DNA from: an uncultured Mediterraneibacter sp.
GTDB taxonomy: Bacteria > Bacillota > Clostridia > Lachnospirales > Lachnospiraceae
Assembly: GCA_944375765.1 (NCBI GenBank)
Contig: CALWAR010000060.1
Location: forward strand, 1-55,297
DNA: 55,297 nucleotides
Direction: 5' to 3'
This document shows, piece by piece, positions 24,281 through 31,870 of the stretch. Every line of letters begins with the position of its first letter. Positions within the stretch are counted from its first letter, which is position 1. The notes beneath the pieces are model-generated. The model was not told the DNA's origin. It worked only from the letters and a program-made list of their open reading frames with translations, and searched no databases. The translations under genes were made by a program, and so were the position numbers.

Positions 24281-25032
24281 CTGGAACAACCTCCTATCCC
24301 GCTCACCTCTGCTCTCTCTACTGCATGGACTGTTCTTTTCAGGCCGCTGCAGCTTAGAGAATTATGATATTTACCTCCTGTCTCCGTAATATATACGCCC
24401 GTCATGGCGGATCCGAATACGCACTTGTCGCAGGCGTGATATCTTCCGCCGCTTTCATTTCTCATCGCTTCAAGTTCCGCCGCAGGGACATAGCTGATGG
24501 AAAGCTGCAGATAGGAACAGTTATAGTCTTCATGATAGACTGCTTCATTGTCTGTTATATAGACGATTTCTGCATCTCTGCCGCTCCTGCTGCCGCCCTG
24601 GAATCCTCTCCAGGCGCTGATAACAAAGTCTTCCTGCAATTCTGCAGACGGACTCATGAACAGCGGAAGCGGAAGCTGTATCTTGTAATCCACTGTGACC
24701 GACATCTCCCCTGACGCCGGCGAGATATGGGACTTCCAGCATGATATCCCTGATGTTCCGCCTTGTATGATGCTCCTGTCGATCCTGTCCTCACCGATAA
24801 GATCTACTATGTCTGATTTCAGTTTTATCGTGTTGAGTACCGGGAGGATAGCTGTCTCTTCCGCAGCTCTTTTCGCGGCGCTCTGCGCTGCTGAAAGGAT
24901 GCTGATCCTTATGCTCTGCACCTCTACCATCCAGATGAGGCAGACTGCCGCAAACAGGAAAAGAGGGATCCCTATAGACGCCTCTGTCGTTACGCTTCCC
25001 CGCTTCCATGTTTTTTTTCCGTATTCTTTCAT
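24268..25032 (-). CDS. TadE-like protein with two Cys/His metal-site repeats
   Basis: 254 residues. The N-terminus (GSVTTEASIGIPLFLFAAVCLIWMVEVQSIRI) is a TadE/pilin-type leader and helix. The middle is beta-rich. The C-terminal 100 residues contain two copies of a short module: VYHEDYNCSYLQLS ... YHACDKC and VYITETGGKYHNSLSCSGLKRTV ... GGCSRC. The pattern YH-x(4)-C-x(2)-L ... C-x(2)-C is like the Ada-type and related zinc sites, so each copy probably binds a metal. A pilus minor component with tandem metal sites outside the cell is unusual. A long inverted repeat lies directly upstream (25075-25240). The ribosome binding site is weak. Confidence 0.8.
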   Translation of the reverse strand: MKEYGKKTWKRGSVTTEASIGIPLFLFAAVCLIWMVEVQSIRISILSAAQSAAKRAAEETAILPVLNTIKLKSDIVDLIGEDRIDRSIIQGGTSGISCWKSHISPASGEMSVTVDYKIQLPLPLFMSPSAELQEDFVISAWRGFQGGSRSGRDAEIVYITDNEAVYHEDYNCSYLQLSISYVPAAELEAMRNESGGRYHACDKCVFGSAMTGVYITETGGKYHNSLSCSGLKRTVHAVERAEVSGIGGCSRCSH

Positions 25033-25074
25033 ATTTCTGTATCTTTCTTATTTTTCGATGGATAATATTTCATT

Positions 25075-25240
25075 GTTATCTCCGGTACAGATGCCCTTTC
25101 AGATGTCATTTTGGATGTGCTTTTATTCGTGTGTATTTTGTCGCGCCGATTTTTTCCTTTCATTGATGATATATTCGTTAATGGTGATATAGTCCCCATG
25201 AGGGAATGGGGCAGGAAAGGGCATCTGCACCGGAGATAAC
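25075..25240. repeat. 166-bp element bounded by a 26-bp inverted repeat inside the Tad locus
   Basis: 25075-25100 and 25215-25240 are reverse complements in 25 of 26 positions (core CATCTG..CCGGAGATAAC). The 114 bp inside are AT-rich, have no ORF, and hold a small hairpin near 25193-25212 (CCCCAT...ATGGGG). It fills the only large gap of the operon, between DUF5702 and the second TadE gene, and no T-run follows. The build is like the element at 17254-17393, but the arms are not the same sequence. Confidence 0.85.
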
Positions 25241-25283
25241 TGTCTTATGATAGTTTTATACTGTATTCAGTTTTTAAATATTG

Positions 25284-26762
25284 TTACTCATATCCGAAAT
25301 AAACAGGAAATGTGTATGTAAGCCCTCCGAATATCCGGGCCGTATTTTTTATTTCCAGTTTTGTGACGCAGCGATCCATTCTGATATGCTCCAGTCCGTA
25401 TTCCGAAGCCAGGTTTTCCTCGATCCTGTCAAGTGTCCTCATCGTGATATCATCTGTATCTTTCAGGAACAGGAATGCTCTCAGGTAATCTTCATATGAT
25501 ATCCCGCCGGGCACATCCTCTCCCCCGGACTGTTCTGAATCGCTCCCAAGCGTAAGCAGGGACGACAGAGAAAGTTGCCAGTTGTCCGAATTTTTCATCA
25601 GCGCTGTTCTCTTTCCCGACAGGAGTGTGCGGATATCCACAACGCTCTCTCCCGCCGCCCATGCCAGAAGAATAAGCTGCTTTACCACCTCTGCCGCCCC
25701 CGGTATGAGGAGCACTGTCGTTATGGTGACGGCCAGAACCGTCACTTCCGCCTGTTTTGTCTGATCGCTCAGCAGATAAGCATAGTTCAGCGCCATACGT
25801 ATCAGAAACAGTTGCATGAGCACCGCTTCCAGGTTCTCTTTATCCGTTGCTTTTCCCTCAAGGATATACTCAACCTCATAGGCCAGTGACCGGTCTTTAT
25901 CATCAGAGACCTGTTCCGTCGCATTCCCGCTGTTCTGTGCCGACGTCTGCACGGCGTTCGTAAAGTTCATCAGGACATATTCGTCAAACAGCAGCCGTTC
26001 TTCAATCCCTCCTGTCCCCTGCCGTATCGGGAATGTTCCTTTTCCGCTTCTCAGAGTCCTGACGGATGCCTGATCTGAAGTATCTATCCCCAACCCGGAC
26101 AGTTCCATGTCCTTTGGCATCACCACAGAAAGCACACCGGATTTTTCGATCTGTTCCAGGCACGTGAAAGGATTGCCTTCTGTTTCAATCTGCGCCCCTG
26201 TGTCCGGGGTGTCTGTCCGCCCGCCGTCTGTATCCGGCAGTGTCTCATCCGGCAGGGCCGCAGCCTCTCTCAGGCTCTCCACCTTGTCCATGATGCCCTG
26301 CTGTTCTCCTGCCATCTGTTCGCCCTGTATGCTCTCTTCTTTCCACTCAGACGTCATACCCGTAAGGTCGCGGATCATGGACAGCCCGTACTTCGTCTCC
26401 ATATGTTCAAGCACCTGTTCCCTGAATGCCTGTCCGCCGTTGTCTGTCAGATACTGTATCCCTGTAATCTCATGTTCTATACCGGCAGTTCCGTAATACC
26501 TCATACGGTCAGTCAGATACTCCTCGTCATACTCTTTTGACCCGTAGCTTCCGTCTATGGCAAAAACGCTGTAATCTTCAAACATTTCCCTCTGGTATTC
26601 TCCAAATATGGAGAAAATCGCACGGTCCACAGTTAGCCTGCTGACATTCCCGGAGGTCTGTATGACGGATATCTCGAGTATTCCCAGCACAAAGGAGACG
26701 AGTAACACAAATACCATGCTAAGAAATGCTGTTATCTCTGCTTTGCTCATGTCCGCCTTCAT
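25284..26762 (-). CDS. DUF5702 domain protein (TadG-like)
   Basis: 492 residues. One N-terminal helix (EITAFLSMVFVLLVSFVLGILE) is followed by a large extracytoplasmic part that starts with the family pattern VDRAIFSIFGEYQREMFEDYSVFAIDGSYG. A low-complexity, Asp/Thr-rich stretch (about 170-205) and a hydrophobic region (about 345-375) follow. DUF5702 proteins are found in Firmicute Tad loci in the position of TadG. The likely role is a pilus-associated surface protein, but the function is unproven. AAGGAG precedes the ATG. Confidence 0.8.
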   Translation of the reverse strand: MKADMSKAEITAFLSMVFVLLVSFVLGILEISVIQTSGNVSRLTVDRAIFSIFGEYQREMFEDYSVFAIDGSYGSKEYDEEYLTDRMRYYGTAGIEHEITGIQYLTDNGGQAFREQVLEHMETKYGLSMIRDLTGMTSEWKEESIQGEQMAGEQQGIMDKVESLREAAALPDETLPDTDGGRTDTPDTGAQIETEGNPFTCLEQIEKSGVLSVVMPKDMELSGLGIDTSDQASVRTLRSGKGTFPIRQGTGGIEERLLFDEYVLMNFTNAVQTSAQNSGNATEQVSDDKDRSLAYEVEYILEGKATDKENLEAVLMQLFLIRMALNYAYLLSDQTKQAEVTVLAVTITTVLLIPGAAEVVKQLILLAWAAGESVVDIRTLLSGKRTALMKNSDNWQLSLSSLLTLGSDSEQSGGEDVPGGISYEDYLRAFLFLKDTDDITMRTLDRIEENLASEYGLEHIRMDRCVTKLEIKNTARIFGGLTYTFPVYFGYE

Positions 26763-26793
26763 CTGTATGCTCCTTATGCGCCCCTATGCTGCG

Positions 26794-27018
26794 TCAGATA
26801 CCTGAGCTTTCTGAAACGATCTTGTCAAATATCGTATTGATGAGATCGATAAGCTGGTTCTTGAATATGAGCAGCAGAGCTATGACGATAACAAGGATCA
26901 GTACAAGCTCTATCACTGTGATCCCTGACACAGTCCTGCGAAAGATCGCCGGTTTTATTCGTTTCTCTTTTTTTATAATATTTTGTCCCTGTTTCATCTT
27001 TCCGGAAGCAGTTTTCAT
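26794..27018 (-). CDS. Flp1-like type IVb pilin
   Basis: 74 residues from ATG 27018, chosen because GAGGAG lies eight bases upstream; the longer frame to 27051 has none. The basic leader (KRIKPAIFRRTVSGITVIELVLILVIVIALLLIFKNQLIDLINTIFDKI) has Gly before a Glu-containing hydrophobic helix, the prepilin cleavage pattern of Flp-type pilins. It should be the main subunit of the pilus after cleavage by the A24 peptidase. It is located between TadC and DUF5702 as in related loci. Confidence 0.85.
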   Translation of the reverse strand: MKTASGKMKQGQNIIKKEKRIKPAIFRRTVSGITVIELVLILVIVIALLLIFKNQLIDLINTIFDKIVSESSGI

Positions 27019-27087
27019 ATCATTTTCTCCTCTCTTTCTTATTAAGATCATTTACTGTTCTATTATCCGATCGTTACCCGTTATCCG

Positions 27088-28341
27088 TCAGATCTGTATA
27101 GAGAAAAAAGCAGGGATGATCACGATGGCAAAGACTACGATCAGCATAAGGAACATAGGTATCATCAGTTTTGTACCTGCTTCTTCCCCCAGCTTTTTCG
27201 CCAGTTTCTTCCTGTCCTCGAACGCCTCCCCGGCCTCACGTGCAAGAAGGTCTGTCAGCCCTCTGGAGCCTTTTCTCAGATTTTGTGCAAGCATCGTGCC
27301 AAATTTCCTGTAGACTGATATCCTGCACCGGATCCCGTAACTCTCGTAACACTCGCTTTCAGGCACGCCTCCTTTTATCTGATACATGGCCGCGAGCATC
27401 TCTTCGTACGCCTTTCTCCTGTCTTTGTCTCCCCTTTTCTTTTCATAGTCGCCGGCGATGAGGAACCATGCCCGCCGTACCGTCATCCCCGCTCTGATAT
27501 ACAGGTTGAATTTATTGATAATCTGGGGATAGTCGACCTGCATCTGACGGATCATTTTCTTCTCCTTTTCTTTCTTTTTCTGACCTGCCGACACAACAAG
27601 CATGCATGACGCCCCGATCCCCAGTATGAGTACCGCAAACGCTCTTTCTTCGGCCCTGTAGCTCCAGTCCACCGGCTTTCCGTCTACACTCTCCGGCAGG
27701 ATCATATATGCCTCCGTTTTCGTATCCTCATCGGCCTGCCTTACTTCTTTTTGCAGACTGTCCAGCAGCGCCTCATCTTCGCTTACTTCCTGAGGATAGA
27801 CCATGACGAAGAATTCATGGACCGCCGTTTCTTCTCCGTACTTTAGTTCTGCCGTCAGCTTCACTAAAGTCCCGGCATCCGTCAGTTTATCCCTGCGGAT
27901 CTTGCCCTGAAAATCGATTACATCATGGCGGTCCGTCTGCCACGACACGGAGATGTCTCTGTCAGGGATCTCTGTGATCAGATGAAGATCCGATCTCACT
28001 TCGTCGAGGCTCTCATTTTTGTCCAGAATAAGCGTTTCAAGTTCTTCCCCGGCCTGCACGAACGCTTCTTTTAATTCAGCGTCTGTATAGCTCCTGCCTG
28101 ATACTTCGACGTCTATGTTCTCCTGAGTGTCTGCGATGGACGCTTTCATCCCGCTGACCTGATCCTCTCCGGCTGCGCCTCTTTCCAGTACTTTCTGTCC
28201 CTTTTCATTTGTTGCTATCTCCCGTGTGTTGTCCCACACGTATATGCAGGCAAAGCTGATGAGCGCTGCTGCCAGTACTATCGCCGCCTTTATATATACC
28301 GGGTCTTTTCTCACGGTTTCCAACAGTCTCACACGTCTCAT
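27088..28341 (-). CDS. TadC-like platform protein with inserted Ig-like domain
   Basis: 417 residues. The C-terminal 180 residues are the type II secretion F domain of TadC: LILGIGASCMLVVSA helix, FNLYIRAGMTVRRAWFLI, RKFGTMLAQNLRKGSRGLTDLL and a final helix pair. The N-terminal part has one helix (about 18-36) and then about 160 residues that are outside the F family: ISVSWQTDRHDVIDFQGKI ... VKLTAELKYGEETAVHEFFVMVYP, a pattern like the atrophied bacterial Ig domains of surface proteins. Because it lies between two membrane helices it should be outside the cell. The basis is pattern only. With TadB it forms the membrane platform of the pilus. Confidence 0.82.
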   Translation of the reverse strand: MRRVRLLETVRKDPVYIKAAIVLAAALISFACIYVWDNTREIATNEKGQKVLERGAAGEDQVSGMKASIADTQENIDVEVSGRSYTDAELKEAFVQAGEELETLILDKNESLDEVRSDLHLITEIPDRDISVSWQTDRHDVIDFQGKIRRDKLTDAGTLVKLTAELKYGEETAVHEFFVMVYPQEVSEDEALLDSLQKEVRQADEDTKTEAYMILPESVDGKPVDWSYRAEERAFAVLILGIGASCMLVVSAGQKKKEKEKKMIRQMQVDYPQIINKFNLYIRAGMTVRRAWFLIAGDYEKKRGDKDRRKAYEEMLAAMYQIKGGVPESECYESYGIRCRISVYRKFGTMLAQNLRKGSRGLTDLLAREAGEAFEDRKKLAKKLGEEAGTKLMIPMFLMLIVVFAIVIIPAFFSIQI

Positions 28342-28366
28342 ATATTCCTTTTCTTTCTGTCCTCTT

Positions 28367-29026
28367 CTATACCTCGATGCAGATGATCTTTCTCCCGAAC
28401 CGGTATGCGCCCAGATAGATCCCCAGACAGACTGTCATCACGACGGCTCCCGCCGGATTCCCATACAGAACGCTTAAAAACTCTCCGAACGTCAGCTTCA
28501 TGTACAGGATGATAGCAAATGGCACTGCGCACATAATGTTAAACTCCAGCTTCCGGGAGGCAATCATCGTCTCGATCTCTTTCTCTGTGTCGATCTTATC
28601 GCTTATAATTCTCACTGTATTTCTGATTACAGCGATGCTGTCGCCTCCGCTTATCTTCGATGCTGCAAATACATTTACAAAGTTCTCCACATCCTCCTGT
28701 CCTGTGCGCTCTGAGAATTCTTCCAGCACGCTGACAGCAGTCATCTTCATATCCAACTGATGTGTCATCCTGTCGTATTCTTTTCGTATCCTCGTGTCCC
28801 TGCCGTACATCGGAGCAATATCTTTTCCGGCCTCTCTTATGGCATTCTCCACAGAGTATCCTGCTTTCAGCACTGATGCCATCGCCTGTATACTGTCTCT
28901 GAACTGTCCTCTGAATTCCGCTTCTTTTTTCTTTGACATATCCTCTATCCAGTCTCTCATATAGAACATCCATACAGGTATAAAGAGCGGCACAGCCGCA
29001 AAGGAACTGTAGAACACATAGCACAT
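28367..29026 (-). CDS. TadB-like platform protein; start codon uncertain
   Basis: 219 residues from the only ATG in frame. It is a type II secretion F-domain protein (MASVLKAGYSVENAIREAGKDI, VFAASKISGGDSIAVIRNTVRIISDKI, then a C-terminal helix pair). The frame is open upstream to about 29127 and reads SEFAFGILRTTAVVSVMCY, a hydrophobic stretch that joins smoothly with the N-terminal helix, yet contains no ATG, GTG or TTG before the ATG at 29026. That ATG has no ribosome binding site. Either a rare start (for example ATC near 29057) is used or translation starts by coupling with TadA. The gene follows TadA with a short overlap or gap. Confidence 0.85.
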   Translation of the reverse strand: MCYVFYSSFAAVPLFIPVWMFYMRDWIEDMSKKKEAEFRGQFRDSIQAMASVLKAGYSVENAIREAGKDIAPMYGRDTRIRKEYDRMTHQLDMKMTAVSVLEEFSERTGQEDVENFVNVFAASKISGGDSIAVIRNTVRIISDKIDTEKEIETMIASRKLEFNIMCAVPFAIILYMKLTFGEFLSVLYGNPAGAVVMTVCLGIYLGAYRFGRKIICIEV

Positions 29027-29069
29027 GACAGAAACGACCGCTGTTGTCCTGAGGATACCAAAGGCAAAC

Positions 29070-30296
29070 TCAGATCTTCTGATATCCTGCCGCCACGAGT
29101 TTGTCCCGGTTTTTGATCTCTCCGACCTTCACAAGGCTTCCTTTAATTTTTTCATCTTTCATTCCCTCCTCTCTGAATTCATATAGTGTCCTGGTCTGTA
29201 TCCTGCCGTCTTCATATCCTGTTACCTCCTCGATCTGGAGCACTCTCCTTGATTTATCCCTGAGCCTTCCCAGGTGGATGATAATATCCAGTGCAGATGC
29301 GATCTGCCGCTGTATAGCCTGGAGCGGAAGATCGATCCCCATCATCATCATTGTCTCGAGACGATGGAGCATATCTGCAGGATTGTTCGCATGGCCCGTC
29401 GACATGGATCCGCTGTGGCCGTTCAGCATGGCGGAAGATATCATATCTACCGTCTCCTCCCCGCGTACCTCTCCGACAATGATCCGATCCGGTCTCATGC
29501 GGAGAGCCGACCGGATAAGATCCCGTATCGTCACAGCTCCCTCACCCTCAAGATTTGCTCCCCGCGCCTCAAGGCGCACAAGGTTCTGCACTCCCTGTAT
29601 CTGCAGCTCTGCATTGTCCTCGATGGTGATGATACGCTCCTCTTTCGGGATATAGTCGGACATGGCATTTAAAAATGTCGTCTTTCCGGCTCCTGTACCG
29701 CCGCTGACAAATATATTGTATTTTGCCCCTACCAGTTTCCTGATAAAGGACGCCGCCTCTTTTGTAAGGCTGCCCAGTCCGATGAGACGGGACATTGTTA
29801 TCGCTTCGGCAGGAAATTTGCGGATCGTCAGGATGGGGCCGTTGACAGCCACCGGTCTGAGTACTATATTGACGCGGGATCCGTCCGCAAGCCGGGCGTC
29901 CGCGATCGGGAATGCTTCATTGACATAGCGGTTCGCCTCACCGGCGATCTGCTGTATTACGTCATTGAGTCTCTCTTCGGACAGGAAATGCCGTTCGGAC
30001 CGGTACAGCTTTCCTCCTTTCTCGTAAAAAATATTCTCCGTACCGTTTACCATGATCTCGGTAACTGCATCGTCCTCCAGCAGATCCTGCAGGATGTCCA
30101 GTCTGCGGAATGCGTTGAACAGTTCCCTGCTGATCCGTATCTTATCGCTCAGGGATATATATTCTTCCTTTCCCGACTCGTCGAGCACCGCCAGTATGAT
30201 ATCCTGGAGTTCCTCCTCCCCTGTCTCTTTTGACATGTCCAGACGGAGAAGCACTTTCTCATAGAGCAGTTCTGTTTTTATCATGCTGTCCGCCAT
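29070..30296 (-). CDS. TadA/CpaF family pilus assembly ATPase
   Basis: 408 residues. It shows the N-terminal domain followed by the ATPase core: Walker A GGTGAGKTT (199-207), Asp box, Walker B RPDRIIVGEVRGEE and the His box region (LNGHSGSMSTGHANN). It powers pilus extension and retraction at the inner face of the membrane. The start ATG overlaps the end of the TadZ-like gene by 38 bp; another in-frame ATG at 30284 is possible. It is the core gene of the locus. Confidence 0.95.
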   Translation of the reverse strand: MADSMIKTELLYEKVLLRLDMSKETGEEELQDIILAVLDESGKEEYISLSDKIRISRELFNAFRRLDILQDLLEDDAVTEIMVNGTENIFYEKGGKLYRSERHFLSEERLNDVIQQIAGEANRYVNEAFPIADARLADGSRVNIVLRPVAVNGPILTIRKFPAEAITMSRLIGLGSLTKEAASFIRKLVGAKYNIFVSGGTGAGKTTFLNAMSDYIPKEERIITIEDNAELQIQGVQNLVRLEARGANLEGEGAVTIRDLIRSALRMRPDRIIVGEVRGEETVDMISSAMLNGHSGSMSTGHANNPADMLHRLETMMMMGIDLPLQAIQRQIASALDIIIHLGRLRDKSRRVLQIEEVTGYEDGRIQTRTLYEFREEGMKDEKIKGSLVKVGEIKNRDKLVAAGYQKI

Positions 30297-31362
30297 TCCT
30301 TTCTGTACTCTTTCTCTTCTTCATCTGCTTTTTGACCGTGTGGCGCAATATCTCTTCATTCCCCGTGATCCTCAGATTCTCTTCATACTGTTCCAGCTTT
30401 GCCATGGCTGTGCTGTCCATGATATATGGCGTATATACCCTGTCGCATTTTTTCAGGATGTCGTAAAGTCCGTCGACACAGTCTCCCAGATCCAGGATGA
30501 CCGTCTCGTAGATACATTTATCAAGTATCGTCTCAAAAAGGCTGATCCACTCCTGGCCTTTTACTGCTCTGAGATCCAGCTCGTTCTTCATCGGCCTGAT
30601 AAAATCCATCCCTTTGCTCTGGCCTGCCATGGCGCTGATCTTCAGCCCGTAGTCCGTTCTCTCCTGTCTCAGGCAGTAGAGCAGATCTCCCAGATCCTGG
30701 CCCTCCGTCTGCCCGAAATAGCAGCTCCCTCCCGAGTAGCCCTCCAGGTTCAGGTAAAGCACCGGGATCTGCTCTGCGATCTTCTCTCCCATCCTCAGTG
30801 CAAACCGTGTCTTTCCTATCCTGTGGATCGGTGAATATACTCCGATCAGACCGCGCAAAGACGGCTCTTCCCTGATCCTGTGCGCCTTTTTCTTTTCCTG
30901 AGATATCGCATTACTCTCACAGGATCCGACCTCCCGGAGCGTCTCGCGCTCCGCCTCATCCGTCCTCGCTTTTTTGTTATATCTGTTCCGTGTCGCCTGC
31001 CGCGCCGGACGGGTTCCCAGACCGGAACGTATACTTTCCACGATGCGGTCTGCGGCCTGATACCGATAAATGAATGTTATCCCATCCTCTGCCTGCTTCC
31101 CCGGAATCTCGGTCAGTACGTACACTTTTCCGATCCGAAGAGATTCATATACGCTCTTCTCGTATTCCTCTCCGATCAGTAATACATCCGCCCGGGACTG
31201 CTCCGTAAAATGTAACATCTTCTCAGCGTCGTGGAACAGATAAAACTGGTAGTCTTCGGAAAACTGTTCCGCCAGGACTTTGAACAGACATTCCGCATAC
31301 TCTGTCTGGATATCACAGATCACAAAATTATCTGACTTGTTTTTTCTTTTTTCTTCTGACAT
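30259..31362 (-). CDS. TadZ/CpaE-like ATPase, first gene of the Tad operon
   Basis: 367 residues from ATG 31362. A receiver-like N-terminal domain (VICDIQTEYAECLFKVLAEQF ... ADVLLIGEEY) is followed by a basic linker and a MinD/ParA-type ATPase part: IGVYSPIHRIGKTRFALRM, a Walker A variant, VLYLNLEGYSGGSCYFG and ETVILDLGDCVDGLYDI. In the Walker A the usual KGG start is replaced by PIHRIGKT, as in many CpaE proteins. It should mark the cell pole or assembly site. The start is weak: no ribosome site precedes 31362, and an in-frame GTG at 31440 has GAGGG upstream but lies inside a pairing leader, so I prefer 31362. Confidence 0.75.
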   Translation of the reverse strand: MSEEKRKNKSDNFVICDIQTEYAECLFKVLAEQFSEDYQFYLFHDAEKMLHFTEQSRADVLLIGEEYEKSVYESLRIGKVYVLTEIPGKQAEDGITFIYRYQAADRIVESIRSGLGTRPARQATRNRYNKKARTDEAERETLREVGSCESNAISQEKKKAHRIREEPSLRGLIGVYSPIHRIGKTRFALRMGEKIAEQIPVLYLNLEGYSGGSCYFGQTEGQDLGDLLYCLRQERTDYGLKISAMAGQSKGMDFIRPMKNELDLRAVKGQEWISLFETILDKCIYETVILDLGDCVDGLYDILKKCDRVYTPYIMDSTAMAKLEQYEENLRITGNEEILRHTVKKQMKKRKSTERNGGQHDKNRTAL

Positions 31363-31411
31363 AATCTGAATTTTGCCGCGAGCTCTTGCAGCACGAATAA
31401 AGATAATGACG

Positions 31412-31465
31412 GCCGGTTTTACAGACCGGCGATATGACACCTGACGCTTTCCCTCAAAAGCCGGT
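31412..31465 (-). promoter_or_regulatory. Tad leader with three mutually pairing segments
   Basis: On the minus strand the leader holds ACCGGC (31460-31465), GCCGGT (31425-31430) and ACCGGC (31412-31417). The middle segment can pair with either neighbour but not with both. A third IR (ACAACA/TGTTGT, about 31469-31489) lies upstream. Alternative hairpins between a promoter and a first gene are a hallmark of attenuators and riboswitches. The c-di-GMP class I and II consensus was not seen. Confidence 0.45.
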
Positions 31466-31499
31466 GTGACAACAAGTGAATTCCTGTTGTGTAAGTCGC

Positions 31500-31529
31500 A
31501 TTATAAACGGCGGAATTTATTTAAAACAA
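31500..31529 (-). promoter_or_regulatory. Promoter of the Tad operon
   Basis: On the minus strand TTGTTT (31524-31529) and TATAAT (31500-31505) are 18 bp apart. The -10 box touches the hairpin that ends the BofA-like gene. The leader to 31362 is about 130 nt. Confidence 0.55.
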
Positions 31530-31549
31530 AAAAAAAATAAAATCCGCCG
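31508..31549 (-). terminator. Hairpin after the BofA-like gene
   Basis: CGGCGGATTTTA pairs with TAAATTCCGCCG (11 of 12) around an A/T-only loop of 18 nt that includes a homopolymer run. It lies 16 bp after the BofA-like stop. A T-run inside rather than after the stem is odd; TTTATAAT follows. Weak terminator, or a structure shared with the Tad promoter. Confidence 0.5.
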
Positions 31550-31564
31550 ATTTTTGTAAAAATC

Positions 31565-31774
31565 TCACAAAACCTGATAGCACACGATCCCGTAAAGGAG
31601 CCCGACGCCAGGAATACCAAGGGTTCCGGATGTCAAAAAAGACACCGCGTTCAGACCCACATTAATTGAAGAATCAGGCGGGATCACATACTGATCGATA
31701 AAAAATATAAGAGCCATTCCGATGGCCGCCCGTATAAAAAAATGCGCAGCGGCCGATATGATTTTCTTTTTCAA
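31565..31774 (-). CDS. BofA-family small membrane protein
   Basis: 69 residues with two or three hydrophobic segments. IGMALIFFIDQYVIPPDSSINVGLNAVSFLTSGTLGIPGVGLLYGI has the NAVSFLTSGTLGIPGVGLLYGI signature of the BofA family, whose founder inhibits pro-sigma-K processing during sporulation. The start is TTG at 31774 with a GGGTGCAGGAA site upstream. Presence fits a spore-forming Clostridia, though non-sporulating relatives also keep such genes. It is located between the Tad operon and DUF4173 with no obvious partner. Confidence 0.85.
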   Translation of the reverse strand: MKKKIISAAAHFFIRAAIGMALIFFIDQYVIPPDSSINVGLNAVSFLTSGTLGIPGVGLLYGIVCYQVL

Positions 31775-31870
31775 ATTCCTGCACCCTTTCCTGCCTTCTC
31801 TGTATCACTGCACTGTGTCCGTCTTTCTCAATGATACATCCTGATACAGTTTATTCCGGATACAGGCCGA

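Noticed and set aside
27052-27087. Missing Tad genes such as CpaB or a secretin
   Set aside because: A secretin is not expected in a Gram-positive cell; no CpaB-like sequence could be read in the window.
31441-31564. c-di-GMP riboswitch before the Tad operon
   Set aside because: The class I and II consensus cores are not present in the leader; only an alternative-hairpin pattern is seen.
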